A stretch of DNA of 39,733 nucleotides from a virus. Positions 6,299 through 13,203 of this stretch are shown piece after piece. The stretch covers positions 1 through 39,733 of the IMG/VR virus record IMGVR_UViG_3300025413_000060; one strand, written 5' to 3'. The translations under genes and the position numbers were made by a program. The first letter of the stretch is position 1. The number at the start of each line of letters is the position of its first letter. The notes under the pieces are model-generated. The model did no database searches and was not told where the DNA came from. It saw only the letters and a list, made by a program, of their open reading frames with translations.

Positions 6299-6522
6299 TA
6301 CAGGAAATAACAACAGAACAGGTTGTTTGCGATAACTGTAAACGGGTAATAAAATTCGGTGCAGATTGGTCATTTTTCAAAAAGGGTGATGCACAAGACT
6401 GGATAGACAACGAAGAAGATAGCATGAAGGTAATAGATGGAAAGCACATCTGTTTCGGCTGCATAATCTATGATGATGAAATGAACCCATCAATTGACCC
6501 AACGCGAACAATCACACTTTAA
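6295..6522 (+). CDS. zinc-ribbon-like small protein, 75 aa
   Basis: From ATG 6295 (ATGA overlap). Two Cys pairs, VCDNCK near residues 11-15 and CFGC near 53-56, flank a 37-residue middle and could bind one zinc. The sequence between (FGADWSFFKKGDAQDW) is aromatic. No specific family recognised; a nucleic-acid or protein adaptor role is only a guess. Confidence 0.6.
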   Translation: MIQEITTEQVVCDNCKRVIKFGADWSFFKKGDAQDWIDNEEDSMKVIDGKHICFGCIIYDDEMNPSIDPTRTITL

Positions 6523-6559
6523 AACAGAACAATGATACACGTAACAAAAACTTTTAAAA

Positions 6560-6694
6560 ATGAATACTCAGAAAGTAGAACAACTCGCAAAGGAATACAA
6601 GGCCGACCCTAATTGTTGACCTGCTCTGTGGATTGAAGGCAAGGGCTTAACGGTAAATGAGGAATTGTTATTCCTATCTCTGGTAAGGCAATAA
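6560..6694 (+). pseudogene. small gene interrupted by an in-frame TGA
   Basis: ATG 6560 opens MNTQKVEQLAKEYKADPNC, then TGA at 6617-6619, then the same frame continues with PALWIEGKGLTVNEELLFLS to TAA 6692-6694. Both halves look protein-like and together form one ~44-residue product. TGA acts as a normal stop in neighbouring ATGA overlaps, so I favour a nonsense mutation in a small gene over recoding. The rest of 6695-6793 shows no gene. Confidence 0.45.
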
Positions 6695-6793
6695 CTCCCA
6701 TTCCCCTTACGTTGGATGCGATTCAACGCTAACCGCACATAATCTTTTAACTCCCCTTGGTGCAACGATAAACATAAGTTAAAACAAAATAAA

Positions 6794-7057
6794 ATGGGCT
6801 ACTATATTAATGAAGATAGTCGTGGGCTACCTTTAGGTCTCACAGCAGAAGACAAGATCAGATCACTTGTTGCAGATGGTGCCACCCGGGTATCAGGTGA
6901 TGAGTTTATACCTAACCTGATATGTATAGTGCACAATCCTGAATTTGGTGCTGCTGGCTACTGTTACAATGAACGTGAATATCAGGATTGGAAGTATCCT
7001 GATGGCAGGAAAAAGACCTGGTTACAGTATGAACATGCTGAGAAGTTAGCTAAATAA
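6794..7057 (+). CDS. conserved phage-type hypothetical protein, 87 aa
   Basis: From ATG 6794 with leader AAAACAAAATAAA. The 87-residue sequence starts MGYYINEDSRGLPLGLTAED and includes HNPEFGAAGYCYNEREYQDW. This layout (MGYYI..., AVVHNP.FGAAGY..N..E...F) resembles small proteins found in many phages; their role is not known to me. No membrane segment. Confidence 0.7.
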   Translation: MGYYINEDSRGLPLGLTAEDKIRSLVADGATRVSGDEFIPNLICIVHNPEFGAAGYCYNEREYQDWKYPDGRKKTWLQYEHAEKLAK

Positions 7058-7093
7058 TATTACTTTTAATTTTTAATCTTAAAACTACAAACA

Positions 7094-7378
7094 ATGTTAC
7101 AACAACCAGTTACTGCAAAATTAGTAGAAGTTCCTAATGAAGGGTTTGTCTCACTTATAGGTGAAGAAGTACTGATTTTTTGTTTTAATTACTTTTACTA
7201 TGGTAAATTAGTAGGAGTAAATACAACTTGTATAAAACTTGAAAAAGTTTATCAGGTATTTGAAACAGGAACTTTTTCAGATAGTAACTTTAAAGATGCT
7301 CAAAAATTATCTGATGAGTGGTATGTACAGTTATCTGCAATAGAATCATTTGGTAAATCATTTAAGACAACTTTGTAA
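7094..7378 (+). CDS. hypothetical protein, 94 aa
   Basis: From ATG 7094, leader ACTACAAACA. It looks beta-rich with EVLIFCFNYFYYGKLVGVNT and CIKLEKVYQVFETGTFSDSN, a pattern common in small Sm-like or SH3-like phage proteins, but I cannot assign it. It ends two bases before the ATG that opens the repeat tract. Confidence 0.6.
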   Translation: MLQQPVTAKLVEVPNEGFVSLIGEEVLIFCFNYFYYGKLVGVNTTCIKLEKVYQVFETGTFSDSNFKDAQKLSDEWYVQLSAIESFGKSFKTTL

Positions 7379-7380
7379 TT

Positions 7381-7548
7381 ATGATAACATCTCATTTAAA
7401 AAAACTAAATAGGGCAGGGTCAAGGTCAGGGTCAGGGTCATGGTCAAGGTCATGGTCATGGTCAAGGTCAGGGTTATGGTCAGGGTCATGGTCAAGGTCA
7501 GGGTTATGGTCATGGTCAGGGTCAGGGTCATGGTCAAGGTCAGTATAA
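7381..7548 (+). CDS. possible 55-aa Ser-dipeptide repeat protein
   Basis: ATG 7381 lies two bases after the previous stop and opens [12 protein letters not shown] followed by serine alternating with Gly, Arg or Trp to TAA 7546. The coding status is uncertain. All three forward frames of the repeat are open, and the frame giving Gly-Gln/His/Tyr dipeptides shows more conservative variation but has no start codon. A terminator follows the stop closely. Confidence 0.3.
   Translation: MITSHLKKLNRAGSRSGSGSWSRSWSWSRSGLWSGSWSRSGLWSWSGSGSWSRSV
7418..7543 (+). repeat. 21-unit GGTCAN hexamer tandem repeat
   Basis: There are 21 uninterrupted 6-base units GGTCA(A/G/T), two of them changed to GGTTAT, totalling 126 bases. 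The variable base is always the last of the unit. A five-unit block (ending GGTTAT GGTCAG GGTCAT) recurs 30 bases later, which indicates secondary duplication by slippage. Confidence 0.95.
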
Positions 7549-7555
7549 TAGATTA

Positions 7556-7592
7556 CACACTCTAGTTAGGTAACTAGCTAGAGTGTTTTTTT
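7556..7592 (+). terminator. intrinsic terminator
   Basis: The stem ACACTCTAGTTA / TAACTAGCTAGAGTGT, with a short loop and two unpaired bases, is followed by TTTTTTT (7586-7592). It lies after the repeat tract and separates it from the tRNA region. Confidence 0.85.
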
Positions 7593-7762
7593 AAATTGGG
7601 CCCGTTTTGGAATTGATTTCAGTGTAAGGGTTACTACACAAGTAGAGGTACATGTATCCTCTTTAATATCATATGAAACAATAAACGCAAAAGTAGAACT
7701 TTCTACTTGGACAATCGAAGATGCTTTGGCATTTGTAGATCGTGAGTTTGCTATAGCAGCAT
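7579..7762 (+). other. possible gene remnant without start codon
   Basis: From 7609 one frame reads like a protein (VEVHVSSLISYETINAKVEL, then WTIEDALAFVDREFAIAA) to TAA 7760-7762. There is no ATG in frame, and a stop at 7576-7578 lies upstream. It is either the 3' end of a gene cut by the terminator and repeat region or a chance open frame. Confidence 0.3.
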
Positions 7763-8037
7763 AATTCACTCCGGGGGTAAGCATATGTACCTTGCAACAG
7801 AAATGCCTACAGGGGTGACAGGTTAGAACCTCTTTTAACCAATTCTAAGACCAGGTAGATTACCAGTATAAGTTCCCACATATACGTAACTGGATATTTG
7901 TTAGTGTAGAAATACTAACTAAACTTGTGATAAAATGTAGTAATTGCTGCAAGGAAAGACGGGAGAGTCGGTGCTCCCCGGGTCCACTAACTAATTGATT
8001 ATCAATCAGTTATGGCAACCTGGAAAGACAGGTAAAT

Positions 8038-8112
8038 GCTCCGGTAGCTCAATGGAAGAGCATCAGATTTCTAATCTGAGGGTTACAGGTTCGACCCCTG
8101 TTCGGGGTACCA
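8038..8112 (+). tRNA. tRNA-Arg (anticodon UCU)
   Basis: A full cloverleaf: acceptor GCTCCGG/TCGGGGT (three G-U pairs), D arm GCTC-AATGGAA-GAGC, anticodon arm TCAGA-TTTCTAA-TCTGA with TCT at positions 34-36, T arm ACAGG-TTCGACC-CCTGT, discriminator A and encoded CCA (8110-8112). It reads AGA codons, which are common in the genes of this window. Confidence 0.92.
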
Positions 8113-8250
8113 CTGCCTCTGGCCAAGGATCGTAGATAGGAAAGTCTGGTTAAGGTGGATAGTATCCACTACCAGCCACTAAACCTCTGAATCGTAAGTC
8201 AGCTTTTGGAAATAGGGTGTCACCAAAGGTCTTAAAAAAAGAACCCAATT

Positions 8251-8321
8251 AGTTCCATAGTGTAACGGTAGCACAACTCTCTTTGACAGAGTTAGATCTT
8301 GTTCAAATCAAGATGGAACTA
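8251..8321 (+). tRNA. tRNA-Gln (anticodon UUG)
   Basis: Acceptor AGTTCCA/TGGAACT, D arm GTGT-AACGGTA-GCAC, anticodon arm ACTCT-CTTTGAC-AGAGT with TTG as anticodon, T arm TCTTG-TTCAAAT-CAAGA, discriminator A. CCA is not encoded (ACAA follows). The T loop TTCAAAT is standard. It reads CAA codons. Confidence 0.9.
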
Positions 8322-8328
8322 CAAAAAA

Positions 8329-8418
8329 TATCAGATATAGAAACAGGCAATTGGCAAGATCGGGTAGTTAGGAACAATACTACGTGGGTATAACGTGAAT
8401 CTGAATGTTCCTCTGATA
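8329..8418 (+). ncRNA. candidate small structured RNA
   Basis: The outer stem TATCAGA (8329-8335)/TCTGATA (8412-8418) encloses GGAACA (8371-8376)/TGTTCC (8406-8411), which encloses TACGT/ACGT. A further small stem GCAATTGGC lies near 8347-8355. The layout is a branched ~90-nt RNA between tRNA-Gln and the terminator. Confidence 0.4.
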
Positions 8419-8456
8419 CTTTTAAATTATTACAGCCTATGCCGGTTGTATTCGCC

Positions 8457-8510
8457 ACCTGGAGCAGCAGTAAAGAGTGATTCACTTTACTGCCTCCAGG
8501 TATTTTTATT
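8457..8510 (+). terminator. strong intrinsic terminator of the tRNA region
   Basis: ACCTGGAG-CAG-CAGTAAAG pairs with CTTTACTG-C-CTCCAGGT around a 9-base loop, followed by ATTTTTATTT. Sixteen base pairs with a small internal loop. Confidence 0.92.
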
Positions 8511-8537
8511 TAGTAACTTTTAACCAAAAAAAACTAT

Positions 8538-9356
8538 ATGAAAAAAACAGTACAGATAATAACAATTCCTTTAGATAAAGAAGGGTGGAATAAAGACGAT
8601 ATAATACTATGCGTTGATGCTGCAATGTCAAATTCTGAAAATATAGGAACTTTGGAAATAGCAAGATATGACTATCCTGCACAAAATCCTTATTGGGAAG
8701 CACAACAACTACTGGTTCTTAGTAATGATGAGCCTAATCCAAATCATTCTGTTTTAGTAAGTAATGTAAAAGATGATTTTGAAAAATTAGGATTACCTAT
8801 AAATAAAGGATACATAAACATTGTTGCTTCATATCCACAGTTACCCAATACTCTACCAATATCCAAAGAAACAGTACAGGCATGGATAAATAGTGGTACA
8901 CCTGTAGAGGGTAGTGTTCTAATTAATACAGAATGTCCATATCCTGGCAATAATTGTACATGTGTAGGTAAATGTAAAGCTGCGACCAATAAACCTAAAC
9001 TTGACCCTCAAGGTAATTTACTATTAGAGTTTGCAGAAGAAATATATCCAGTAGAAGAAGCAATATTACAGGCTCTCGAAGAAAATCATTTACCTATAGA
9101 TGATGATTTTGCTGAGAGAAATGTAGCAGGAGCAATATTTGGTGCTGAATGGCAAAAAGAACAAAACAAACCATCTATTCCTACTGATGAAGAAATAGAA
9201 CAAAAAGCACATAACGAATATCCTTATGGTTACACTAATTCAATTGGTAGTTATGATAGAAGTCGTTATGAAACAAAGAAAGAATCTTATATTTTGGGTT
9301 ACAAACAAGCATTAAAAGATTTAGGTCACATAAAAAATACAGACAATATTTCATAA
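8538..9356 (+). CDS. hypothetical protein with Cys cluster, 272 aa
   Basis: From ATG 8538, leader CCAAAAAAAACTAT. Residues 1-110 are acidic and mixed. A Cys cluster CPYPGNNCTCVGKC (Cys 133, 140, 142, 146) may bind metal. The C-terminal third holds AGAIFGAEWQKEQNK and ILGYKQALKDLGH, motifs that recur in many phage proteins of unknown role. It is flanked by terminators on both sides, so it is probably a single-gene transcript. Function unknown. Confidence 0.7.
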   Translation: MKKTVQIITIPLDKEGWNKDDIILCVDAAMSNSENIGTLEIARYDYPAQNPYWEAQQLLVLSNDEPNPNHSVLVSNVKDDFEKLGLPINKGYINIVASYPQLPNTLPISKETVQAWINSGTPVEGSVLINTECPYPGNNCTCVGKCKAATNKPKLDPQGNLLLEFAEEIYPVEEAILQALEENHLPIDDDFAERNVAGAIFGAEWQKEQNKPSIPTDEEIEQKAHNEYPYGYTNSIGSYDRSRYETKKESYILGYKQALKDLGHIKNTDNIS

Positions 9357-9379
9357 TAAGTTTTTAGCATGGAATATAC

Positions 9380-9410
9380 GCTGGTCTGTTCTCAGGCCGG
9401 CTTTTTTTTA
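9380..9410 (+). terminator. intrinsic terminator
   Basis: GCTGGTCTG/CAGGCCGGC with a TTCT loop (two G-U pairs), followed by a run of eight to nine Ts. Confidence 0.85.
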
Positions 9411-9438
9411 TTAACTTTATAAAAAAAAACACAATATT

Positions 9439-9666
9439 ATGAGTGGATTAATACCGGTAATAGCATTGTTAGTAATGGCAATTTTTGGTTATACTATGGG
9501 CCGTAAAGATGGTCGGAAAGGTTATACTGAACTATTAAGTAAATTTAATAATCTTCAGAGTATTCACAATGAGCTTCTGAAAACAAAATGGACAATTCCT
9601 GTTTCTGAAAAAGAAAATATTACTGATACAGGATATTGGGAAGCAGAAAAAGATTTTAAAGATTAA
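9439..9666 (+). CDS. membrane-anchored small protein, 75 aa
   Basis: From ATG 9439. Residues 4-20 (LIPVIALLVMAIFGYTM) form one membrane anchor, followed by a basic stop (GRKDGRKG) and a helical, charged cytoplasmic part (FNNLQSIHNELLKTKW). Function unknown; the topology is clear. Confidence 0.6.
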   Translation: MSGLIPVIALLVMAIFGYTMGRKDGRKGYTELLSKFNNLQSIHNELLKTKWTIPVSEKENITDTGYWEAEKDFKD

Positions 9667-9670
9667 TACC

Positions 9671-9910
9671 ATGAGAGCAAAAGAATGGGTACAACAGAAT
9701 TGCCCTCACTTGACTTATCAAAAAGTAAAAACAAGTAAAGAAGGTTCTTTTATGATACACGTTTATCATTGTATAATGGATGGTGAAGATGTATTTGCAA
9801 AAACACCAATTAGTGAATATAACGCATGGGTACAAGCAAAAAATATTATTCAAGGTAAAAGTGTATCAGAATGTCAAATATTACTTTCACAAAAAGAAAA
9901 GCAGAAATAA
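9671..9910 (+). CDS. hypothetical protein, 79 aa
   Basis: From ATG 9671, four bases after the previous stop. Contains CPHLTYQKVKTSKEGSFMIH and YHCIMDGEDVFAKTPISEYN; mixed alpha/beta in appearance, with no motif. It overlaps the next frame by 40 bases, so one of the two ends may be misplaced. Function unknown. Confidence 0.5.
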   Translation: MRAKEWVQQNCPHLTYQKVKTSKEGSFMIHVYHCIMDGEDVFAKTPISEYNAWVQAKNIIQGKSVSECQILLSQKEKQK

Positions 9911-10056
9911 TAGATATTGCCAAGGAAGAGTGGAATAAAATGTACCCTCAAGGTGATCTTATCACAATGACTCAAAGAGAAAGAGATTTCTCTTGGGAAC
10001 ATTGGTTAAGAGCATGGCAACTTGCAGAAAAGAGATTTAAAGATACAGCAATGTGA
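9871..10056 (+). CDS. hypothetical protein, 61 aa
   Basis: From ATG 9871 inside the previous gene. Basic, helical sequence with SWEHWLRAWQLAEKRFKDTA at the end, similar in style to the AW..A/GAEW..E motifs of other small phage proteins here. Followed by a terminator. Start uncertain. Confidence 0.5.
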   Translation: MSNITFTKRKAEIIDIAKEEWNKMYPQGDLITMTQRERDFSWEHWLRAWQLAEKRFKDTAM

Positions 10057-10082
10057 GGGTTGTTGATTGTGAGAAAGAAAGG

Positions 10083-10110
10083 CCGGGTGTAACAACCCGG
10101 TCTTTTATTT
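10083..10110 (+). terminator. intrinsic terminator
   Basis: CCGGGT-GTAACA-ACCCGG followed by TCTTTTATTTT. Compact six-base-pair GC stem. Confidence 0.9.
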
Positions 10111-10132
10111 TAAAGTTACTTAAACTAAAGAA

Positions 10133-10735
10133 ATGGCAGATTATATAAACAGACTGAACAGAAGTTCAGTAATGCACATGGTTCTTAAAGATGACATAAA
10201 ACGCTTTTTTGTCTATTGGCAGCTTATGAAAGTTTCTTTGGAGTGTCTTCGTACATCCGATACACTTAAAGAATGGGCAACAATTGCTAAAGCCAATAAG
10301 GATAAATCTTTTGTAGATTACCGGGTACTTGCATCTGATCAGCAACGTAGCCTTGATGCTATGATACTCAAGATGAAAACAACTATGGATACCGATACCT
10401 GGAACGTAGTTATGAATCATCTGACAAGTGAACAGATGCAAGAGATGAATTTATTACTTAACGAGCTTACAGAACTTAATGAGCATGCAATTGAGGCCAT
10501 CACAACTAATGTAAAACAAGCTAAAGTAAATGCCCAAATACCACTTAATGATCCTACAGAAGATACTACCGATATGGTAGAGATGGATAGAGCTATCCTC
10601 AGTTGCATTTATCCTGCAGAAAATGGCGACATGTATGACAGAGGTGAGGTATATGCAGCACTCAAGATTCTTTACAAGAAAATGAAAACAGATCATGCAA
10701 ATAATCAGGCAGAAAACGAAAACTCTGGTGACTAG
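10133..10735 (+). CDS. helical hypothetical protein, 200 aa
   Basis: From ATG 10133. Almost entirely alpha-helical and Met-rich in the middle (SEQMQEMNLLLNELTELNEH). It begins basic (MADYINRLNRSSVMHMVLKD) and ends acidic (NNQAENENSGD). No membrane segment or motif recognised. A GTG-started small gene overlaps its last eight bases. Function unknown. Confidence 0.7.
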   Translation: MADYINRLNRSSVMHMVLKDDIKRFFVYWQLMKVSLECLRTSDTLKEWATIAKANKDKSFVDYRVLASDQQRSLDAMILKMKTTMDTDTWNVVMNHLTSEQMQEMNLLLNELTELNEHAIEAITTNVKQAKVNAQIPLNDPTEDTTDMVEMDRAILSCIYPAENGDMYDRGEVYAALKILYKKMKTDHANNQAENENSGD

Positions 10736-10874
10736 GGATAATGGAAACATTGGTGCATATCCAAATAACTATCTGAGGTGGCATAATTTGAACTTTTGTG
10801 AGCCTTATGATAAAAACAACCCACCTAAGTATAAATCATTTAACAAACAATTTAATTGCGAACTAATAAAATAA
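10728..10874 (+). CDS. small protein with GTG start, 48 aa
   Basis: The frame from GTG 10728 to TAA 10872-10874 encodes TRDNGNIGAYPNNYLRWHNL and then FCEPYDKNNPPKYKSFNKQF. There is no ATG in frame. The composition (Asn, Tyr, Pro, Trp) looks like a real protein. The GTG overlaps the previous stop by eight bases, as expected for coupling. This gap would otherwise be empty. Confidence 0.45.
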   Translation: MTRDNGNIGAYPNNYLRWHNLNFCEPYDKNNPPKYKSFNKQFNCELIK

Positions 10875-10880
10875 AATAAC

Positions 10881-11129
10881 ATGGAACAAGAAAAAAAAGA
10901 ACTTCTCTCCTTACAAGAATTATTAGAAATAAACAAAAATGCAAAGGAACGAAGAAAATTAAAAAACTGGAACTCTACTGTAGACAGTATTACACGTAAT
11001 TTAGAACTCAATAGTAATTTGGCATGGAGTGAAAGTGAATTAGAAGATGATCAGGTGCAAGAATTAATAGAGAAAGGGTTTAAAGTAGATTTTTCATCTC
11101 CTAATAATTGTCATAAAATTACCTGGTAA
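10881..11129 (+). CDS. helical hypothetical protein, 82 aa
   Basis: From ATG 10881 with an A-rich leader. Residues 1-30 are a highly charged helix (EQEKKELLSLQELLEINKNA). The C-terminal part is acidic then polar (EDDQVQELIEKGFKVDFSSP). No family recognised. It is the last gene before the structured RNA region. Confidence 0.6.
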   Translation: MEQEKKELLSLQELLEINKNAKERRKLKNWNSTVDSITRNLELNSNLAWSESELEDDQVQELIEKGFKVDFSSPNNCHKITW

Positions 11130-11183
11130 TAGTATAAGAAATAAACAATTATCTTATAAGAGTAAATTAAATATCAAAAACTA

Positions 11184-11214
11184 TTTGAATTTTCCAAGAA
11201 GGGTAGTATTTTTG
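11184..11214 (+). promoter_or_regulatory. consensus Bacteroidota promoter
   Basis: TTTG (11184-11187), 19 bases, TATTTTTG (11207-11214): both boxes and the spacing match the Bacteroidota -33/-7 consensus. Transcription would start near 11221, five bases ahead of the first long stem of the RNA region. Confidence 0.75.
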
Positions 11215-11220
11215 TAGTAC

Positions 11221-11562
11221 TATATGGAGACCGTGGAAAGTTCCAGTAGTAAAAAGTAACTTTAAGATAAAAACGAGGATATTAAATTATCCGGATTCCC
11301 CACTGTCAACCTCTTCCACGGTCTCCTGACAGATGGGGTTTTCTCATTTAAAATAGTTCGAGTCTGTGGGACGTAAGCTGATCCAAAGTGAGGGTGTAGT
11401 ATTGCACCAGAATATCCTTTAAATGTCAGACCGGTTTTTTCATGACTTATAAACCACTGACAGCCAAAACGGGTGACGGGAGAGTGGCTCCGGAGCAAAT
11501 CAGGTAGGATGTTTAAGTTACTTCCTGACACAGGGGCAGGGGTGACTTAAGTTTTCCTACCA
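11221..11562 (+). ncRNA. candidate ~340-nt structured RNA
   Basis: The 470-base gap 11130-11599 has no gene but dense pairing. GGAGACCGTGGAA (11226-11238) pairs perfectly with 11314-11326. CCCCACTGTCA (11298-11308) pairs with 11327-11338 (one bulged A) and is followed by TTTT. These two stems interleave, so they are alternatives or a pseudoknot. Further stems: GGATA/TATCC at 11278-11292, TGTCAG..GGTTT/AAACC..CTGACA around 11423-11463, and GGTAGGA..TTAAGT/ACTTAA..TCCTACC at 11503-11561. It has its own promoter. No class recognised. Confidence 0.6.
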
Positions 11563-11599
11563 TCCAAGTTCTAAAAAAGTTCTCCAAAGCAAAATCAAA

Positions 11600-12091
11600 A
11601 TGCAATTTCACAAGAAAGGACAAGCAAAGAATGATAACTTAAAATTAGACCGTAATAAGAAAGTACCTTATGGTAAACATCAAGGTAAGACTGTAGATTG
11701 GTTACTTTCTAATGATAAAAGTTATTGTAATTGGTTAGATAAGGAAGGATTATGGGAGAAATGGGATTTGTACGAGGGTAAAAAACCTAAACCTAAACCT
11801 CAGCACTCAAAACCTTTTGTTCCTAACTCAAAAGAAGTTTATACAGATCCTCCTCCTTGGGAAGATGGCCATACTACAACATCAAAACCTGTAGCAGATA
11901 AACTTAATAAATTTGTAACAGAGAACGATGATGTATTAATAGGCTTAATGGAAGTACCTGTACCACCTGTAGAGAATAAGTGGATAGAAGAAGCAAAAAA
12001 ATTATTTGAATCCATTTATAGAGAGAAAGAATTAACCAAGGAGCTGAAAGAAAGAATAGAGGACATATTGTACATGCCTATAGAAAATTAA
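11600..12091 (+). CDS. DUF3820-like protein, 163 aa
   Basis: Residues ~19-52 (KKVPYGKHQGKTVDWLLSND, then SYCNWLDKEG) follow the DUF3820 pattern MPFGK.KGK...W......YL.WL found in exonuclease C-termini and phage proteins. A Pro/Lys linker (KKPKPKPQHSKPF) follows, then a helical acidic C-terminus. The DUF3820 role is thought to involve DNA metabolism but is not settled. Next gene starts five bases on. Confidence 0.6.
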   Translation: MQFHKKGQAKNDNLKLDRNKKVPYGKHQGKTVDWLLSNDKSYCNWLDKEGLWEKWDLYEGKKPKPKPQHSKPFVPNSKEVYTDPPPWEDGHTTTSKPVADKLNKFVTENDDVLIGLMEVPVPPVENKWIEEAKKLFESIYREKELTKELKERIEDILYMPIEN

Positions 12092-12096
12092 AACTT

Positions 12097-12291
12097 ATGA
12101 ATAACTACAGAACATTTATTCGTACTTGGTGGAAGAAAGATGCTAAGGGTAAGTTAGTTCCTGCTCTTGGTAGAAAGACACCTGTAAGAAACAATCTTAG
12201 CATAGAAGAAGCCCGGAAAATGTGTACAGAATACAACAATCAAAATGATCCGAGACCGTTTGGTCGTAAAATGGAATTTGAATCTTATTAA
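12097..12291 (+). CDS. hypothetical protein, 64 aa
   Basis: From ATG 12097. Basic, Trp/Arg-rich (TFIRTWWKKDAKGKLVPALG) with a helix IEEARKMCTEYNNQN; the style matches small DNA-adapting phage proteins with the phrase RTWW..., but no family is assigned. Function unknown. Confidence 0.6.
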   Translation: MNNYRTFIRTWWKKDAKGKLVPALGRKTPVRNNLSIEEARKMCTEYNNQNDPRPFGRKMEFESY

Positions 12292-12303
12292 AACAAATTA
12301 AAA

Positions 12304-12828
12304 ATGGAGAATCCAAAGTATAAAATAGGAGATAAAGTAGTACCAATAACAAAGACTGCAGGAGTAATAAAATTTTCAGATTGTGCTATATGGGAAACAG
12401 CTTGTGATACTAGTCAAAATTATCTGTATGTAGTAGCAATAAATTCAAGTTATTACACTTGCAATAACTCAAATAAAACAACATCGGGTAATCTTTATAA
12501 TGAAGCTGATCTTATGTATTACGTAGAACCAGTAGCAACACCTGTAGCAGATATTACTCCTCAAGGTAAAACAGTAGCAGAAGAGGCACAATCACTTGTA
12601 TATGGTGACCGTGAGAAAGACTACGGTAAGACATCAGATAACTTTGCTGATATTGCTAAAGGTTGGGAAGTAATCTTTAAAACAAAGATCACATCGGAAC
12701 AAGTTGGTTTAGCAATGAGCTGGTTAAAGATATGCCGAGCCAATCAGGATAATTGTGAAAAAAGAGACTCGATAGTTGATTGCATTGGTTATATGCTCTG
12801 TATAGAAAAAATCAAAAAAGGTTTATAA
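12304..12828 (+). CDS. DUF6378-like protein with N-terminal beta domain, 174 aa
   Basis: Residues 1-80 look like a small KOW/SH3-type beta domain (KYKIGDKVVPITKTAG). Residues ~93-172 match the phage DUF6378 pattern: AEEAQSLVYGDREKDYGKTS, DNFADIAKGWEVIF, ITSEQVGLAMSWLKICRANQ, RDSIVDCIGYMLCIEK (family E....GDR...YG...NF...A.LW, D..LVD.AGY). The family is common beside nucleotide-pool and replication genes of phages; its activity is not established. The two-part layout is notable. Confidence 0.65.
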   Translation: MENPKYKIGDKVVPITKTAGVIKFSDCAIWETACDTSQNYLYVVAINSSYYTCNNSNKTTSGNLYNEADLMYYVEPVATPVADITPQGKTVAEEAQSLVYGDREKDYGKTSDNFADIAKGWEVIFKTKITSEQVGLAMSWLKICRANQDNCEKRDSIVDCIGYMLCIEKIKKGL

Positions 12829-12858
12829 ATTTTTACTCACAATCAAAAATTCAAAAAC

Positions 12859-13203
12859 ATGAGACTAAAAAGAAACAAAGTAGGAGGAATCCTCGTTATG
12901 GCAGGTATTGAAATTATGGGCACAGCTTATAGTCCTGTACCAAAACCTCGAGCCAGCCGGGAATTTATTAGTCAGGTTTATGCAAGACCAACCGGCCAAC
13001 AAAGATGGTTTGCATCTGAAGCTCGTAAGAAAGAAATTCTTATAAATCTTCAGAATGCAAAAAGAGATGTTAGGGCAAAAGCTGCAACATTTTATATTGA
13101 CAGAAATACTAAAGTGACAGGTATTACTGCTAAGGAAAAACTTATTGTTCATAGTATGAAGCTGATGTCACAAATAGCTGACTGCAAAAATTGTAAAGCA
13201 TGA
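12859..13203 (+). CDS. basic hypothetical protein, 114 aa
   Basis: From ATG 12859 with A-rich leader. An alternative in-frame ATG at 12898 has AGGAGG 13 bases upstream, so a 101-residue form is possible. Strongly basic, helical C-terminal two-thirds (NLQNAKRDVRAKAATFYIDR) ending CKNCKA. It overlaps the next start as ATGA. Function unknown. Confidence 0.6.
   Translation: MRLKRNKVGGILVMAGIEIMGTAYSPVPKPRASREFISQVYARPTGQQRWFASEARKKEILINLQNAKRDVRAKAATFYIDRNTKVTGITAKEKLIVHSMKLMSQIADCKNCKA

Larger units (their letters stand above)
7763..8456 (+). ncRNA. RNA region with hairpins around two tRNAs
   Basis: This stretch has no protein gene apart from the tRNAs. It holds many short stems: GTTAGT/ACTAAC near 7897, GGGAG/CTCCC near 7964, ACCTG/CAGGT near 8018, CTGGT+GTGGATA/TATCCAC+ACCAG at 8145-8177, CTTTTGG/CCAAAGG near 8203-8230, and a three-way element at 8329-8418. 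It ends in a strong terminator, so it is probably one transcript that is processed. Large ornate phage RNAs (GOLLD, ROOL) often neighbour tRNAs; identity with those is untested. Confidence 0.45.

Noticed and set aside
6617-6619. General TGA recoding in this phage
   Set aside because: TGA serves as the stop in several ATGA-coupled gene pairs (e.g. 4357, 5937, 38122), so reassignment is unlikely.
7418-7543. CRISPR array or programmed frameshift at the repeat
   Set aside because: Units are 6 bases with no spacers, so it is not CRISPR. The run of As before the repeat looks slippery, but both shifted frames meet a stop (TAA 7406, TAG 7410) before the repeat.
7578-7784. Leftward 68-aa frame at the start of the tRNA region
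   Set aside because: It begins in the terminator T run and mirrors the forward gene remnant; its composition is not protein-like.
11262-11531. Leftward 89-aa frame across the structured RNA
   Set aside because: It runs antisense through stems with a forward promoter, and has no leader or neighbour in that direction.
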